NCBI GenBank assembly: GCA_951799445.1
Contig: OX637295.1
Coordinates: 13,578,001 to 13,642,000, forward strand
DNA length: 64,000 bases
Source of the DNA: Pseudisothecium myosuroides
Taxonomy: Eukaryota; Streptophyta; Bryopsida; Hypnales; Lembophyllaceae
Direction: 5' to 3'
A program made the position numbers and the translations under genes. The notes beneath the pieces were generated by a model. It did not search any database. It saw nothing but the letters and a program-made list of their open reading frames with translations, and was not told where the DNA came from. This document shows, in pieces, positions 23,253 to 35,789 of this stretch. The number at the start of each line of letters is the position of its first letter. The first letter of the stretch is position 1.

Positions 23253-24691
23253 CCCTATAAAGACCAGTTGGTTACCATGGAAATCATCCCTTTTACGACA
23301 ATGTGAATCATCTATTTAAAAAAAAGCTCATACTATTGTGCAAGACCTTCCTTTTGAAATAAATTTCAAGGATGAACATATTCACTTTTTGTCTTACATG
23401 AAAAAATTCTCTATCACCCATTGGATACAAAGGGCCACTTTCTATTATGGTGAGGAAGTTCACAGGTGGGTCAAGAAGTTTTGGCCGAGACATGGTTATT
23501 TGAGGCAACTGGTAGGATGTTAGAAAGATGAAAAGACATTAAAATGCAATGGCATTACGAGGTTAATTATAGTAAATCTTTCTATAGGGGCGATCTAAAG
23601 AGCCTAGTCACTTAGCTCCTAAATACCAAAGGCCTTTTTTGAGCTTTTTGGAATGTGCTCTAAATTGAATAAAAAGCCAACATTTTGAAAAGTTGTATTA
23701 ATTTTTTTGAATTATAACCATACAAATTCAAACTAGACATGTTAGAAATCACATGGAAAACGAAAAGACAACAATATCACTTATGAATTGAAAGATTATA
23801 ATGTTTGATTATGAGGGTGTTGAAACTATGAAAGTCAATTGAAGTCTTTCAATCCTCTTTTCACATGTAAAAAATAAAATAATCATTTGAAATTTTTTCA
23901 CATTAATCTCCAATGCTATTTGTACCTCTTGAAAAAATTTCAAATAATTTGGATTGTTTTTGCTGTTCTTACTTATTTATTTTCAATTTTTGCAACAATA
24001 GTGATAACAATTACAATTTTATACGCAACAAACTAAATTTCTCTTAGCGATATATACAGTTTGTAGTTTCAAGTAATAAAAATACAGGATTGGTCTAGCT
24101 TTGATGCCATTTGGTTGCAACCCTCGGTGATTGCTTCTTGGGTTGGTCACATTGTCATTTGCAATAGGCAAGAGCCTATTCCATGTATTCTAGTTTAGGC
24201 TTACTTCTCTTCTTTCTTCTTTTGCCCAGCCTTTGGACTTGGTTGTTGGCTATTTTTGTTGTGCAATGGATTTCCATTTGATTCAAAAAATATAAAAAAA
24301 TATAAATATAGGATTGATATTTGAACACAATTTAAAGGTTTAGGGAACTATACCCAATTTTGACCCCTTTCTAAACCAACCCCTACAAATTCTTGCCTAA
24401 AATGTACCTTTACTATTCATGAAAGTCTAGGGTCGATTTTAGAAACACCTATTTTCAGCACTTTGAATATTCAAAGTTTATTCATACGGTGTCCAAAAAC
24501 TGCATTTTTAGAGAATCTAGAATTTCCTTTAGACTACCAATAAGACCCTACAAAAAGTTTTCCAATATAATAATGAGAACCATGCTGAAATCAGCAGAAT
24601 TGCTTAAACGGTTGATTTTAGGTGTAGTTACCTTCCATTCAACTCAGCCATGATGTTTGACCAATTGGCAATGGATGTTGTCCTTAAAAGG
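23253..24691. mobile_element. Probable TTAA-flanked piggyBac-like element
   Basis: TTAA at 23,249-23,252 is followed by CCCTATAAAGACCA; the other end is TCCTTAAAAGG followed by TTAA at 24,692-24,695. The interior around 23,880-24,030 is the reverse complement of the interior of the better-defined element at 40,607-41,465 (gaggtacag...attggagatta region). It has no transposase ORF. The ends are imperfect, so the boundaries are provisional. Confidence 0.45.
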
Positions 24692-25165
24692 TTAAGGACC
24701 TCCTACCCTACCCTACCGTAATTAAACCTTCAGTCTCAAGCAACAAACAACTATTTCAGAAAAAGGTTTATTCACTTAAGAGAACCATTAACATATTAAT
24801 TTGTCAGGCGGCATACGTCACTCTCTTCCAGCACACTCTTCTTCGACTCCATGTTGTCTTCTTCAGTTATTCTTCATTCTTCAAATCCACTCAAGCCACA
24901 GTCCAATAACAGTCCAGTTCAGTTCAACCTGGTTCAATTCCAGCATGGTTCAGTTCATCCTGGAGCACAGAAATCTTGGCTTCAAGGCGCAATCCACTCT
25001 GCCAGTGATCATCTCACTGTTTCCAATGCACAACCGATTAAGCAGGGTTGACGGATTAGGCAGTGTTCCGGATATTTTGGGAGTTGTACACTCGTCTCCA
25101 TGAATTCTCATGTTGAACAGGTTTGGCAAGTACGGCGGGAGTTGGCGTTCAGTGTCTATATTTTT
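24692..25165. other. Unassigned sequence upstream of the copy A segment
   Basis: Contains a 100-codon open frame at 24,801-25,103 without recognised homology. The last ~50 bases resemble sequence left of copy B at about 37,790-37,840. Confidence 0.3.
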
Positions 25166-25169
25166 TTAA

Positions 25170-26089
25170 CCCCTAAAGGACCAAGGCATTTTCTGGCTCC
25201 AAAATCACTGAAAACTGCCATTTCTGCTGCAATCACTCCCTAAACCAAAAAATAAATAAATTAGAATCTAACCCTAGGATCTTATACTTCACTTGTCTCA
25301 GATCATGTGGTAAAAATTTCAAGGAATTTGACCGTTCCGATTGGAAGATATTAGCATTCAAAGTTGGAAAAAAAAAGTTTTTTTGAACTGTTTCCTGCAA
25401 TTTCAGATGACTTTGACAGCCATTTGTGGATTTTTTTTGCACTACACAACTTAAAGTTGTAATTTATTATGTTGAATATTTGAGTTGAGAGTCGGGGAAA
25501 AAAATTTCAGAATGTCAAACCTTGATTTTCACATATAAAAAAATTATTAAATAGAAGTAGGTCCAAAATTGGACGAAACACTAAATTGTTAATAGCTCTT
25601 AGGTGGAATTAAAACAACATAATTCCAACGGTGGGATTGTTCTTGCAAACAAACTTGACCTCGTCAAAAAAAAAATTGAAAAAAATTGAAAATTGCATTC
25701 AAAAATGAATTCTATAAGGTTTTTTTTTTTAAGATGCTTAAATTGCCCGAAAAACAAGATTGTCCATAACTTTCTCATTCTGAGTCCAAATAGAATGAAT
25801 CAAAGCTTCAAATGTAGACATAAACATGATCTTTGAGAATAAATAAATAAATTTAAAAAAAATTAAATTTCTATGTTTTTTTTTTCTGCCCGCCGAACTA
25901 CTTTTTTGCTTTAGGATGGCATAACGTTTGCTCCCGGGCACCAATTGAAAAACAAAATTATATTTTAAGAAAGCTAATGTGATTCCCTATCTTTAAAAAA
26001 AGTTTAAAAAAATCAGGTCAAAATTTCAGGTCCCATGAGCCTGCCCGAAATCCCAAGTGTCCCCCGAGGGGACTTTGGTCCTTTAGGGG
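25170..26089. mobile_element. TTAA-flanked piggyBac-like element upstream of chitinase A
   Basis: A 920-bp element with inverted ends CCCCTAAAGGACCAA at both termini and TTAA on both sides (25,166-25,169 and 26,090-26,093). The paralogous copy B at about 37,840 reads straight through the equivalent point (ctattttttactgggaata) without the element, so the insertion postdates the duplication. No transposase is encoded. Confidence 0.75.
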
Positions 26090-26842
26090 TTAACGATGAA
26101 TAGAAATTTTGTAGATTTTTTCACTGGTTTTGTTCTGGGGTTTTCAAATTGCAACCTGGTTTTACCTCCAATTCCACCGGCTAATTTTGAACTAGCCGCT
26201 ATTTTTTCCAAACACTGGGCTGGAAAACTCGAACTACAATTTCGGAAAGTAGAAAGTGCAAGAAGTCTACACTCTGACCTCTTTTCTTTACCCTCAGATC
26301 AATGACCCTCTCGAGTATTTCACACTTGTCACTCTATCATTGATTTTCACACCCTTATCCCACATATAATAATATTGGACCTTTGATACAATTGTCTTCC
26401 AAGCAGTCGGAGTCAAATAAAGTAAGAGTGTTAAGTTAAGGGGATCCCAGTTCCCAACTGTAAAATTATACCAATTCCACTGACGATCTAGAACCTTGCC
26501 AATTACGGTAACAGTGCTTTGACTCTTCAATTAGCAAATCAGCCAATTAGTCAATCCATTGAGCTTTCGTACCGCCGTCCTGCAAAGCCTGTGAGTGTGG
26601 TCCTGGCACGATGATAAGATTCAATAAGTGTGCATACAAATTTGTCAACCTCGCTTCCATTACCGTCACGATCAGGTTCGATTAATTGTCCTTGCTTACA
26701 TCACCAACCCACGTCACCGTCCGGTCCGACTTACATGACCAGTGGGTCTGAGACATCAGGTTCCGACCACCACATCCACGAAAGACACTCTACAGACAGC
26801 TGATAGCTTACAGACATGCAGCACTGTCTGTATTCCTCCCCA

Positions 26843-26848
26843 TATAAA
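26843..26848 (+). promoter_or_regulatory. TATA box of chitinase A
   Basis: TATAAA in the context ccccatataaaccccc lies 145 bases before the ATG. The same box with the same context precedes the copy B gene at 38,588. The leader also contains GTTTAGGGTTCAGGGTTT, a telo-box-like string. Confidence 0.7.
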
Positions 26849-26987
26849 CCCCCTTCACCCCCACTTCTCTTCACAGCCCACAGTTGCCACCTGATCCAAT
26901 TCTAACACACTCCAGCGTTAGAATCCCGCATTCAATTGCACCACCAGGTTTAGGGTTCAGGGTTTCCCGGTTCCCTGCTCTGTGGCA

Positions 26988-27824
26988 ATGGCTCACCCTG
27001 TGCATGCGAGTCTTCCGCTGCTGCTTGTTGTTGTAGCCCTTTTTGCAGCAGCAGAAGTTGCCGCTCAAGACGGGTCGTGTTCAGCCTCCTCGCCATGCCC
27101 CGCCACTACCAATTGTTGTAGCAAGTATGGCTACTGCGGCACGGGTACTGCCTACTGCGGATCGGGTTGTGTGAACGGCCCTTGTACCGGCACCCCAACC
27201 CCAACCCCGCCAACTTCGCCTGGAGGCGCCGGCTGGTCGAGCTTCTTCACCCAGTCCGACTTCAATAGCTGGTTCCCCAACCGCAACAGCTTCTACACAT
27301 TCCAAGCGTTCTCTGACGCCACTTCGGCTTACTCCACGTTTGGAAACTCCGGCAGTACCGACGACCGGAAACGGGAGATCGCAGCCTTCTTCGGGAACGT
27401 GATGCAAGAGTCCGGCGGGTTGCAGTACATCGTCGAGAGCAACCCCCCATCGAATTACTGTGAACCGAATAATGCGCAGTACCCCTGTGCAGCAGGAAAG
27501 AGTTACTACGGCCGTGGGCCCCTTCAGATCTCATGGAACTACAACTACGGGGCGGCTGGGGATGCGTTGGGCTTGAATCTGCTTGCGAATCCTGATCAAG
27601 TGGCGCAGAATGGAGACACGGCGTTCAAGACGGCGCTGTGGTTCTGGATGACGAGTGGATGCCATGATGCCATTCTGCGGTCCAGTTTTGCGAGCACCAA
27701 TAAGATTATCAATAGCATCGAGTGCGGACATGGATCCGACCCACGCGTGGAGAATCGAGTCAAAGCTTACTTGGATTTCTGCCAGAAGCTCCAGGTCGAC
27801 CCCGGGTCGGACCTCCGGTGCTGA
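26988..27824 (+). CDS. Class IV chitinase (CBM18 + GH19), copy A
   Basis: Intact intronless endochitinase of 278 residues that hydrolyses beta-1,4-GlcNAc polymers in fungal walls, probably secreted or vacuolar. The ATG at 26,988 starts a signal peptide (hydrophobic LPLLLVVVALFAAAEVAA, cut near residue 26). Residues 29-66 form a hevein-like chitin-binding domain with eight cysteines (31, 37, 43, 44, 50, 57, 61, 66). A Pro/Thr hinge (TPTPTPPTSPGG) follows. The GH19 domain (83-278) carries the catalytic pair E141 (in QESGG) and E150 (in IVES), the GRGPLQISWNYNYG motif and the C-terminal IECGHGSDPRVENRV region. The loop pattern and size fit class IV. Typical seed-plant homologues have an intron; none is seen here. 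A TATA box lies 145 bases upstream. Confidence 0.95.
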   Translation: MAHPVHASLPLLLVVVALFAAAEVAAQDGSCSASSPCPATTNCCSKYGYCGTGTAYCGSGCVNGPCTGTPTPTPPTSPGGAGWSSFFTQSDFNSWFPNRNSFYTFQAFSDATSAYSTFGNSGSTDDRKREIAAFFGNVMQESGGLQYIVESNPPSNYCEPNNAQYPCAAGKSYYGRGPLQISWNYNYGAAGDALGLNLLANPDQVAQNGDTAFKTALWFWMTSGCHDAILRSSFASTNKIINSIECGHGSDPRVENRVKAYLDFCQKLQVDPGSDLRC

Positions 27825-30080
27825 AGGGGACTTTGCGCCATCATGAAATTGCAAAGTTGCTTGCTTGTGTCGAGCTCTGACTCGCACTGTTACTAGGTCT
27901 GCCACCATCAATAAGTCGGAAATGTTTTTGAGATGAACTCGGTTGGGTTCTCTTTACCGGCTGCTAATGAACTCAGTCAACTCACTTGCAGGTTTGCTGC
28001 AAAGTTTTGAAACTGAATAGAACAGGAATCCTGTTCTAACTTAGTTGTTTTTAGCACCATGGGGTCAGATTGCTCCATTTCAAAATAAATCTACTTTTTC
28101 GGCAGATAGAAGTAATTTTGTTTGTTTGCCAGGGTCGCTGTCCTGACACTTTCTGAAAAATTAAGTAAGGAAAAAAAGAAGGATCTGAACAGGATACTTA
28201 TGCTCGATGTGCGTGAATTGATTTTCATCGGCATGAATTTGAAGAGTGAGTCGCCATAGTCAACACATATAACAATCTCTTCTGAAATTCACACAGTCGG
28301 TATGGATATGGCTAAAAAGGATAAAGAGCTTTTGTCGGTTCTGTGTCTCGCCATACCATTTCGATCAGGAATTAACTGGGGGTTGTTCATCAAAGCCTTG
28401 GGCTCAACTGGTCAATTTATCCTGTATGACTTCCACTTGCAGCGATGACTCATCTTGTATATTACTATACAGTCCCCAAGGATCGATATCCTTGCCATGC
28501 CATTACGTCTCTTGTGTCGGAAATTAAGCAAACTTCTTTGATTGTTGCCCACCAGTTGTGATGGAAGTTAAGTGACAAGCTAGCTCCTTACTCATCTTTG
28601 GATTAATCGTTTTGAAACCAAGAACAAAGAAAGTTCAGGTCAAGCGGGAGTTCCTGAGTCGGCATCATCACAAAACTGCAGATGAACACTTGTAAACGAG
28701 GCACACCGAATTGTGTCACCTTCCATTCTCCAGCACCTTGAAAAAGGACTTGAAATTAATACTTCCATGATTCAAAATCACCACAACTTTTCAAAAGCAA
28801 TCGATGAGAGATGTGAGGAGTTTTTTTGAAACTACCCATGAGAGGTTGAAACATTTTGTGTGTTAAAGTGTCCATTCAAGGTAAGTCTAGTGTTAAGTGT
28901 AGGATATCCCATATTTTCAATTTTGAAGATTTGTAAAACATTATTAGAGTCTTGGAAAATTACAAAATCACTTGGGTTGCCTTTCTCTTGAGGTCGCTAA
29001 CAATCTCATCAAATTTTCATGGTCATTCAAATACTAATATAGTAGGACTACAAAAAGTGTTGCTTTTAGGTGCTTATTCCTTAATTGGCCCATTCACGTC
29101 TTTGTATTGTTGATCCACAAGTTGTAATGCATAATTTCAAAGATTGCTATACAAGCACCTTACACCTCATACTTCACCTCCAAATAATCACCTTGTTGGA
29201 TTCCTTAGTACTAAGTTGTCCGCAACAAACTCACTGAATCTCACAAAGCTCCTTTGGTTTAGACTTTAGAGAATCCATCTATTTTCAAAAGTACATTTTG
29301 GATTCATTTGGGGTAGAAGCTCGAGTAGCGTAACTAAGTTAATAGTTGATTGCACCTCATATAGTGTAAATAGGATTTGAACATATTTTTTCTTATTAGA
29401 TTAATTCAATTGTTGGTGGATCTTGTTGTGGAAGTCGGAAAAAGAATTTCCAAATTATCAAAGAATCATAGTATAAATTTTTGGACATTGCATGAACAAA
29501 TTATTAATTTGTTAAAGTGTTTGCAAAAAGAGCACCCAAAATTGACTTTAGGCATCCAAGAATGAAGTTTATACATTAGGCAAGAATCTTTAAAGAGTTT
29601 GTTTCATAAACAAATTGCAATTAGGAGCAATTACCTTTAGTTTGATTCTTTGAGTCCCTTTTCCTTCAATTCATGTATAGATTCCAACCATAGAAAGTGG
29701 AAGTGTACTTAAGGATGATTGTAAGAAATACATATCCTATTTTCCGCCATACGTTCATTGTAAAAGTTGTTTTGTGCTATAAATATTGCAAAAATGATTG
29801 AATGAACATAAAATTCATAAATAAGTTTTCTATAGCAATAGAAAATTGTCATATCCAATTTTTAATTTTTTTTGTCTATTTGACTCTTGTTGTGTAAATA
29901 GGGTTATCATAATTGTCTCATTCCACTTCTAGGTCAATTAGAATTGTAGATAATACTTAAGACTTAAATCAGTGGAATTCTTGGATTTGAAAGAGGCAAT
30001 TTGACAAGATTCAAAAAGGGTCAAATAGGCTTGGTAGCTCTTCTTGTGAAGAGTTGTCTTTCCAAGTTTTGGGACTATAA
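27825..30080. other. 3' flank of chitinase A, non-coding
   Basis: The first ~720 bases lie within the tract identical to copy B. From about 28,850 to 29,715 the sequence belongs to a dispersed family, with partners at 41,475-42,085, 58,425-58,745 and a weaker one at 59,740-60,000. No supported gene. Confidence 0.5.
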
Positions 30081-30907
30081 GTCCGAAGGTCGATTTGCTT
30101 TTCTTTTAGTTCATACCAAAGTTGTATGATTCACAAGTATACTCGTGCTTTTTATGAATATAATTGCTTCAAAGTTTCCATTTGTGAATTGTCTATTTTG
30201 TTGTGTAAGCTCGTTGTAAAGTTGGGCAGTGTGATACTGCCCGCTTTGTGTGTGAATTTGTTGTTTGTCTATTTGGCTGAGTGATTCGGCCTGTGAGTGA
30301 GTGTGTGGAGTTACTGGCTATTCAACTGAGTATATAAGCTTGTGATTGTGAATTGAGAATATTGACAAGTGGATTGTGTGCTACAATGAGGGATACGGTG
30401 TGTGAAATTCCATCAAGTTAGAAGTGGGAATTGAATTCTGGCTTTTGGATATTGACGGTCAAGTTACTATACCGGCAGACTGGGAGCCATTGAATGATTG
30501 GATTGAAGTTGATTTAACGAGTTATGGTAAAGATGTGAGAGAATTTGTTGATCTATTGAATGAGTGTGAGTTTGAGGTATTGGCAATTTGATAGAGTGTG
30601 AATTGAAATACATTTATCTAATTAAGTAATTGTATATTGCAATTGAGTTGCAATGGTGATTTGTGTGTCAATTTGCATAGTTAACCCTAGACCGCCCAAG
30701 CCCCGTTTCCATGAGCAACATGCTTTGTGGACCGCTTCTGAAGATTTAGCCTCTACGGGGAAGGATGCGTGGAATTGCAATAATCCACCGTTTGTTTTCA
30801 CGTCTGACACAAAGCTGATGCTAGAAAACAAGTGCAATCCAAATTTGGGTGGCTCAATGTACAAATTATAACAATTGATGGAGCGTGAAGTCCTGGCATG
30901 GACAACT

Positions 30908-30957
30908 ATTCTTGCGGTGTCCCCACGGAATTCTTGCGGTGTCCCCACGGAATTCTT
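30908..30957. repeat. 22-bp tandem repeat, two copies
   Basis: The unit attcttgcggtgtccccacg plus two bases is repeated twice head to tail with a partial third copy. Confidence 0.8.
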
Positions 30958-31289
30958 GCTGATTGTGAAGTCTGGGAAGATTCAAGGCAAACAAGCTTCT
31001 AACAGATTGTACCAGACCTCACAAGTGATACATGAGTGAAAGAGTTAGCCATGGAGCTTTGAAAGCGGCGATGTGCGAAGGTTCGCAAGTTGAGTACCTC
31101 GGTGGACCTGTGGACAGAATGACCAGACCAAACCAGTTGGTGCAGGGCATGCGACAGGCTTGGGCCGGTGCCGTGTTGTATCTCCACGGAGAGCGGCAAT
31201 GTGCTCAGAAGGGGTGATGGACTGCAAACACTCACAGCAGTTGGATTCAGACTCGGACTTGGAGAAAGATTGGGATTCAAATTTGGACT

Positions 31290-32030
31290 TGTAGGCACAA
31301 CTAGTGTGCCCGTATGCCAATGCCCCAATCAATATAAAAGTAAAAGTAATTTTTTAAATTTCCTAGTGTGCACTTGTATCATTGCTACAAGCAAAATGTA
31401 AGTAAAAGTAATTTTCTAATTTTCCAATTCATAAAAAAGCTTTGAAATTCAATCACTTTTCCATCATATGTCTGAACACCATGAAAGAATGCCCATGCAC
31501 CCCTCCTTGCCAAGGGCTTTCCGACGGTACCAGGTATGCGGCCGAGGGATGCATGGCTTGGGAGATCTGAATGTGACAAACAAAACAAAACAAACAATTT
31601 GTCTTCATTAGTACTAGTGTAACCCTGTGCCGTTGCCACAGCCAAAACAAAAGTAAAAGTCATTTTTAAAACCAAAAATAATTCAAAAATCCATAACTTT
31701 CCCATCGTAGCTTTAAACACCACAAAACAAAGCCCGTACACCCCTCCTCACCGAAGTCTTTCAGACGATACCAAGAACGTGACAAATTGACACACGGTTC
31801 AAAAGATACATAATTTAATAATTTTTAAGATCCAAAAATAACTTGAAGTTCAATAACTTTCCCCCCGTAGGTCCAAACACCACGAAACCAAGCCCGTGCA
31901 CCCCTCCTCGCTGAGGGCTTTCCGACAGTACCAAGCACGCCACCGGGGCACACACGGTCCGGGAGATCTGAACGTGACAAACAAACCAAACCAAACAAAC
32001 AAACACCCTGTCTTAAGGTATGGATTAGTA
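31290..32030. repeat. Degenerate tandem array of a ~160-240 bp repeat
   Basis: Three related monomers contain a conserved block (aacaccacgaaac-aagcccgtgcacccctcct...gggctttccgac) at about 31,478, 31,718 and 31,877, and end in acaaacaaaacaaa-like tracts. A related single copy lies at 63,000-63,220. Strings such as ACTAGTGTGCC recur at the monomer edges. The open frames on the minus strand here follow the repeat and are not taken as genes. Confidence 0.6.
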
Positions 32031-32063
32031 CTAGGATTAGAAGGATTTACGGTTTCATCTTAA

Positions 32064-32967
32064 TCCCTAAAGTCCCATTGTCCCCTTAGGGAACAAAATG
32101 GATTTTGAGCAGGCTCCTACAGCCTCAATATTTGTCTAGATTTTTTGAAATTTTTGGTGAAGATAGAAAAATACACTACCTATCCAAAAATATAATTTTT
32201 TTTATTTCAATTGGTGCGTGGGAGAGAAGTTATGGCATAAAAAGCCTTTTTTTTAGTTTGGCAGGCAGAAATCTTTCAAAAAAAATTTAAAATTTTTATT
32301 TTTTATTTTTTATTTTTTATATATTGTATTTTTATCTACATGAAAAGATTTAATTCATTCCATTTGGATTTGTTATGCAACGGTTATGGACAATCTTATT
32401 TTTGGGCAATCAAAGCATCTTCTTGCGCTGATAACTTGTAGGATTCATTTTTGAACTCAATTTTCACATTTTTCAAAAAAAAATAGTTCCAATAGGTTAA
32501 GATTTATTGCTAGAACAATCTCACCATTCAGATTTTTTAGTGTACTTCCATCTTAGAGCTATCCTCAATTTAGTTTTCCCTTCAAGCTTGAACCTACTTC
32601 TACTTAATAAATTTTTAATGAGTGAAAACTAAGTATTTTCTATTAGATTTTTTTTCCGTAGACTCTCACCTCAATTGTTCATCATAAAGAATTAGAAATT
32701 CAAAATCAATAGAATAAAAATTTTAAGTTAAGGAGGTTCAAAGCCACAAATTGTACTTGAACAACAAGTAGAAAAATAACACTTTAAATGCAAATAACAT
32801 TTAATCTACACGGTCAAAGTTTTTGAAATTTCTTCCACATATTCTTACACTAGCTTAGTACAAGATCCTACAGTTGAATATGCAAAAAAAAAAATTCTTA
32901 AATTTTTTATTCTTTGCTATAGAAATGACAATTTTGAGTGTTTTTTGTTGGAAAAAAGGCCTTGGGG
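32064..32967. mobile_element. TTAA-flanked piggyBac-like element
   Basis: TTAA (32,060-32,063), then TCCCTAAAGTCCCATTG; the right end is GGCCTTGGGG followed by TTAA (32,968-32,971). A degenerate copy lies at 18,744-19,665. No transposase ORF. Confidence 0.55.
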
Positions 32968-33299
32968 TTAAAATGAATAATTTTTTTTAATATGTTCTTT
33001 GCTTTAAAATAAAAGTATAAGAGTTATTTTACTTTTAAAAATTAGGGTTCCATTGGACTCTAAATTGTCATCTTCTTATATTATCATTAATTTCACTTGC
33101 ATTATATCAAATAACTTCTTCTTATATTATCATCTCACTTATATTATATCAAATAATTTCTTATATTATCATCTTACTTGCATTATATATTCACCACAAA
33201 TTGTTCAATTTCTTCAATTCTATTGTCATGGCATCTTCACAATCAATTGGTACAAAAAGAGAAAGAGAGCAAGGAAGAAATTACTAAGACCAAAATTTT

Positions 33300-34792
33300 G
33301 AAAAAAATTAATTAATTTCATGGAATTTAATGAAGGAGGAGAACCTTATTCAATTGGATTATGATGGAGATGGTGCCAAAGGATGTGCATACACTATACA
33401 TGCTTCACGATATAAAAATAAAAAAAATGTATATAATTCCTTGCCAATTTACACTAAAGCATAATATTTTTGTAAATACATTTTATAAAAAATACAATAG
33501 TCTATTTGAGCGTGGGCATTATACACATTGTTGCCATAGAGTTTGTACAAATTGCTACCTACTTTTATTAAAGAAGGAAAAAATTGTAAAAAGTGTCCCA
33601 ATGTAAACAATATGGCATATTCCCAAAAATGTGTTGAGATATTGGGATTGTGGAACTGTAGGGATTTTCAAATTGATAGTATATTGCAATTTCATGAAGT
33701 ATTGGAGGAATGTAGAAAATTCACTAAATTTAAAAGTGATTTAGTAGTGCAATGTGTTATTTCAAAATCTAGTATTTTATATAGCAATACATTGCAAGGA
33801 TTAAACTTACCTAAAAATATAGAACTTCACATATATTATTCTAGTATCCCAAATAGTAGTGCTTTAAATGGTAATGAATCATATTGGAAACATGAAAAAT
33901 TTAACAATGACAAGATGAAGTGGGAAAAAATATATAAAGAAGATAAACTAGTGAAGACTACTTTGTCAACATTGGCTATTTTTGATGGATCAAAAATTCC
34001 TCCATCAACTTTGCAATTGGAATTATCCTACATTGTAGCTATCTATATTCCAAATGCATATAAAACAATTTTATATCAATTGACATCAAGACTAGTTAAT
34101 TTGTATTATGACACAACAACACCGTATGGCCAAATTAAATATAAAAAAACATCTTTACGTGGAAATTACAAAAATAGAAGCCATGGTTATTCAACGAATG
34201 CGGGAGAGGGTGTAGAAGGAGATATTGTCCCATACCACAATTCAAAGATATCACTAGCGGCAGAGAAGGCATTCAAGGATTTGGATGATGAATGCGCATC
34301 ACACATTTGGAAAAGTCTTATGCCTCTTTTGGAATACAAATCAATAATTATTTTGAAAACCAAAGTTGTACTACTCGCTATTTGTGTATTGGCTATAAAG
34401 AAAATCTTACCAATGTTATTCAAATGCACATTAGCAAAAATTTTTATATCAAGCCCCACATTGATTTGAATGATATGGAATCATCAATTATCACATGGTT
34501 TACCGAAGGACATCCAGAAGGAGCAGAATTTGGGTTGTTTCAAATGATATACAAATTTTCTACAAACAATGGTTCCGGTTTATTTCTTAGGAGTCAAGAG
34601 TATGTACATGGTACTTTAGAAATCGACACAAAGGGTGATGAATTAGAAAATTATACTTTAGGAGTTGCATTGACAAATAAAAAAGGGTTAATGACTAGAT
34701 CAACTAATCAATTGAATGCACGCACCAAATATCCTAGAGGAAGTCCTTCCAAATATTGGTATACTATTGATCCAAGACACTTAGGTGATTAA
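33300..34792 (+). pseudogene. Decayed AT-rich gene, dioxygenase-like C-terminus
   Basis: Coding-like sequence is spread over three frames: about 33,320-33,600, 33,543-34,300 and 34,292-34,792. At least two single-base frameshifts (near 33,550-33,600 and near 34,300) break it. The 5' part has a Cys/His cluster (HCCHRVCTNC, then NCKKCPN) reminiscent of a RING-type or other zinc-binding fold. The 3' part has H-x-D at 34,457-34,465 (PHIDLND), then a glycine-rich strand (GAEFGLFQM), then VHGTL with His at 34,607, about 50 residues later. This is the order of iron ligands in Fe(II)/2-oxoglutarate dioxygenases, including the TET/JBP-like group. The family is inferred from motif order only. The very AT-rich codon use differs from the GC-rich chitinase genes beside it. 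Possible origins are a transposon cargo gene or a transferred gene. Confidence 0.4.
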
Positions 34793-35789
34793 AAAAAATT
34801 ACTCAAACTCTTTTACTTTACAATGATATATGAGCAAAAACAATATTTAAATTTAGATATAAGTATTAATAAATTTATTGTAGATTCACTTCTTAAGACA
34901 TCTCAATAGCATATAAAGTGTAATTTTCAATTCTATTGATGATTTTTTTATTATAAATTGTGATTTCCGTGATCCCTCTAGTACTAGATGTTGACTTTTT
35001 TAGATCCTAAACTATCAAATGTTCAAAGTTCAAACAACAAATGAATGTCCATTCATATTCCAAACACACATCATCTTGGTATTGCCATCCATTTAATTAT
35101 TGGTATATTCTTGTATTAGTTCTTTCACATTTGTACAATATAAATTCCGAAAAAATTCATTACTAATACTCTATAGTTGAAGGAATACTAGTATGTTTGA
35201 CCTTAGAGATCAACTTTTATAATTCAAAAATCACTCATCACAAATGACTTGAATAGATAAAGAAATAGAAAAATCCTTATTAGTTATTAGTCACCACAAT
35301 TAGAACTTTAGATTTTAAATTTAAAGGAAAAAAATTCTTGTAAAAATTACACACATTCAAAATACTAAATAAAATTATGAAAGAATTTTTAATATTTGAT
35401 TGAAAAGTTTATTGAAAATTATTGTTTATAATAGTAGTATTTCTATCTTATGAAAATGATATAATATCAATCATATTTTATAATTTTGGTTGAATAAACA
35501 TCATTAAATTATTATCCTAAGTTGCATTAACTAATAAATTTTCACAATTTTTGAAATTTGAACTATTTTTGGTAATTAAAGATTACGATGCATTAATTTC
35601 ATTACCGTTTTATTACAATTCTAGCTTCATGTATCAATTGTGATTACCAATCTATTTTCATAAATCAATTCTCAATTTCCTATGAAGTATTTGCTTTTGA
35701 CAGAACTCAAGTACTCACTTTAGCACGTCATCCCATTTCTTTCAAATTTGAACAAACAAAAGACAATAAAAAGTGCACTAATCACACAT
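34793..35789. other. AT-rich spacer, no gene seen
   Basis: Very AT-rich sequence between the decayed gene and the palindromic array; no frame or repeat of note. Confidence 0.4.

Larger units (their letters stand above)
26098..29715. repeat. Segmental duplication, copy A
   Basis: Paralogous to 37,849-42,085 plus 58,425-58,745. It covers the promoter, chitinase gene and about 1.9 kb of 3' flank. The parts differ in divergence: the 882 bases at 27,660-28,541 are identical by eye to 39,404-40,285, while the flanks differ at many sites. Confidence 0.85.

Noticed and set aside
27081..27911. Minus-strand ORFs over chitinase A (and 38,810-39,655 over copy B)
   Set aside because: GC-rich antisense shadows with no domain; the plus-strand CBM18/GH19 reading is unequivocal.
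31385..32006. Minus-strand ORFs rich in GGVHG-like strings
   Set aside because: They recur in each tandem repeat copy and at 63,022-63,258; they track the repeat, not a gene.
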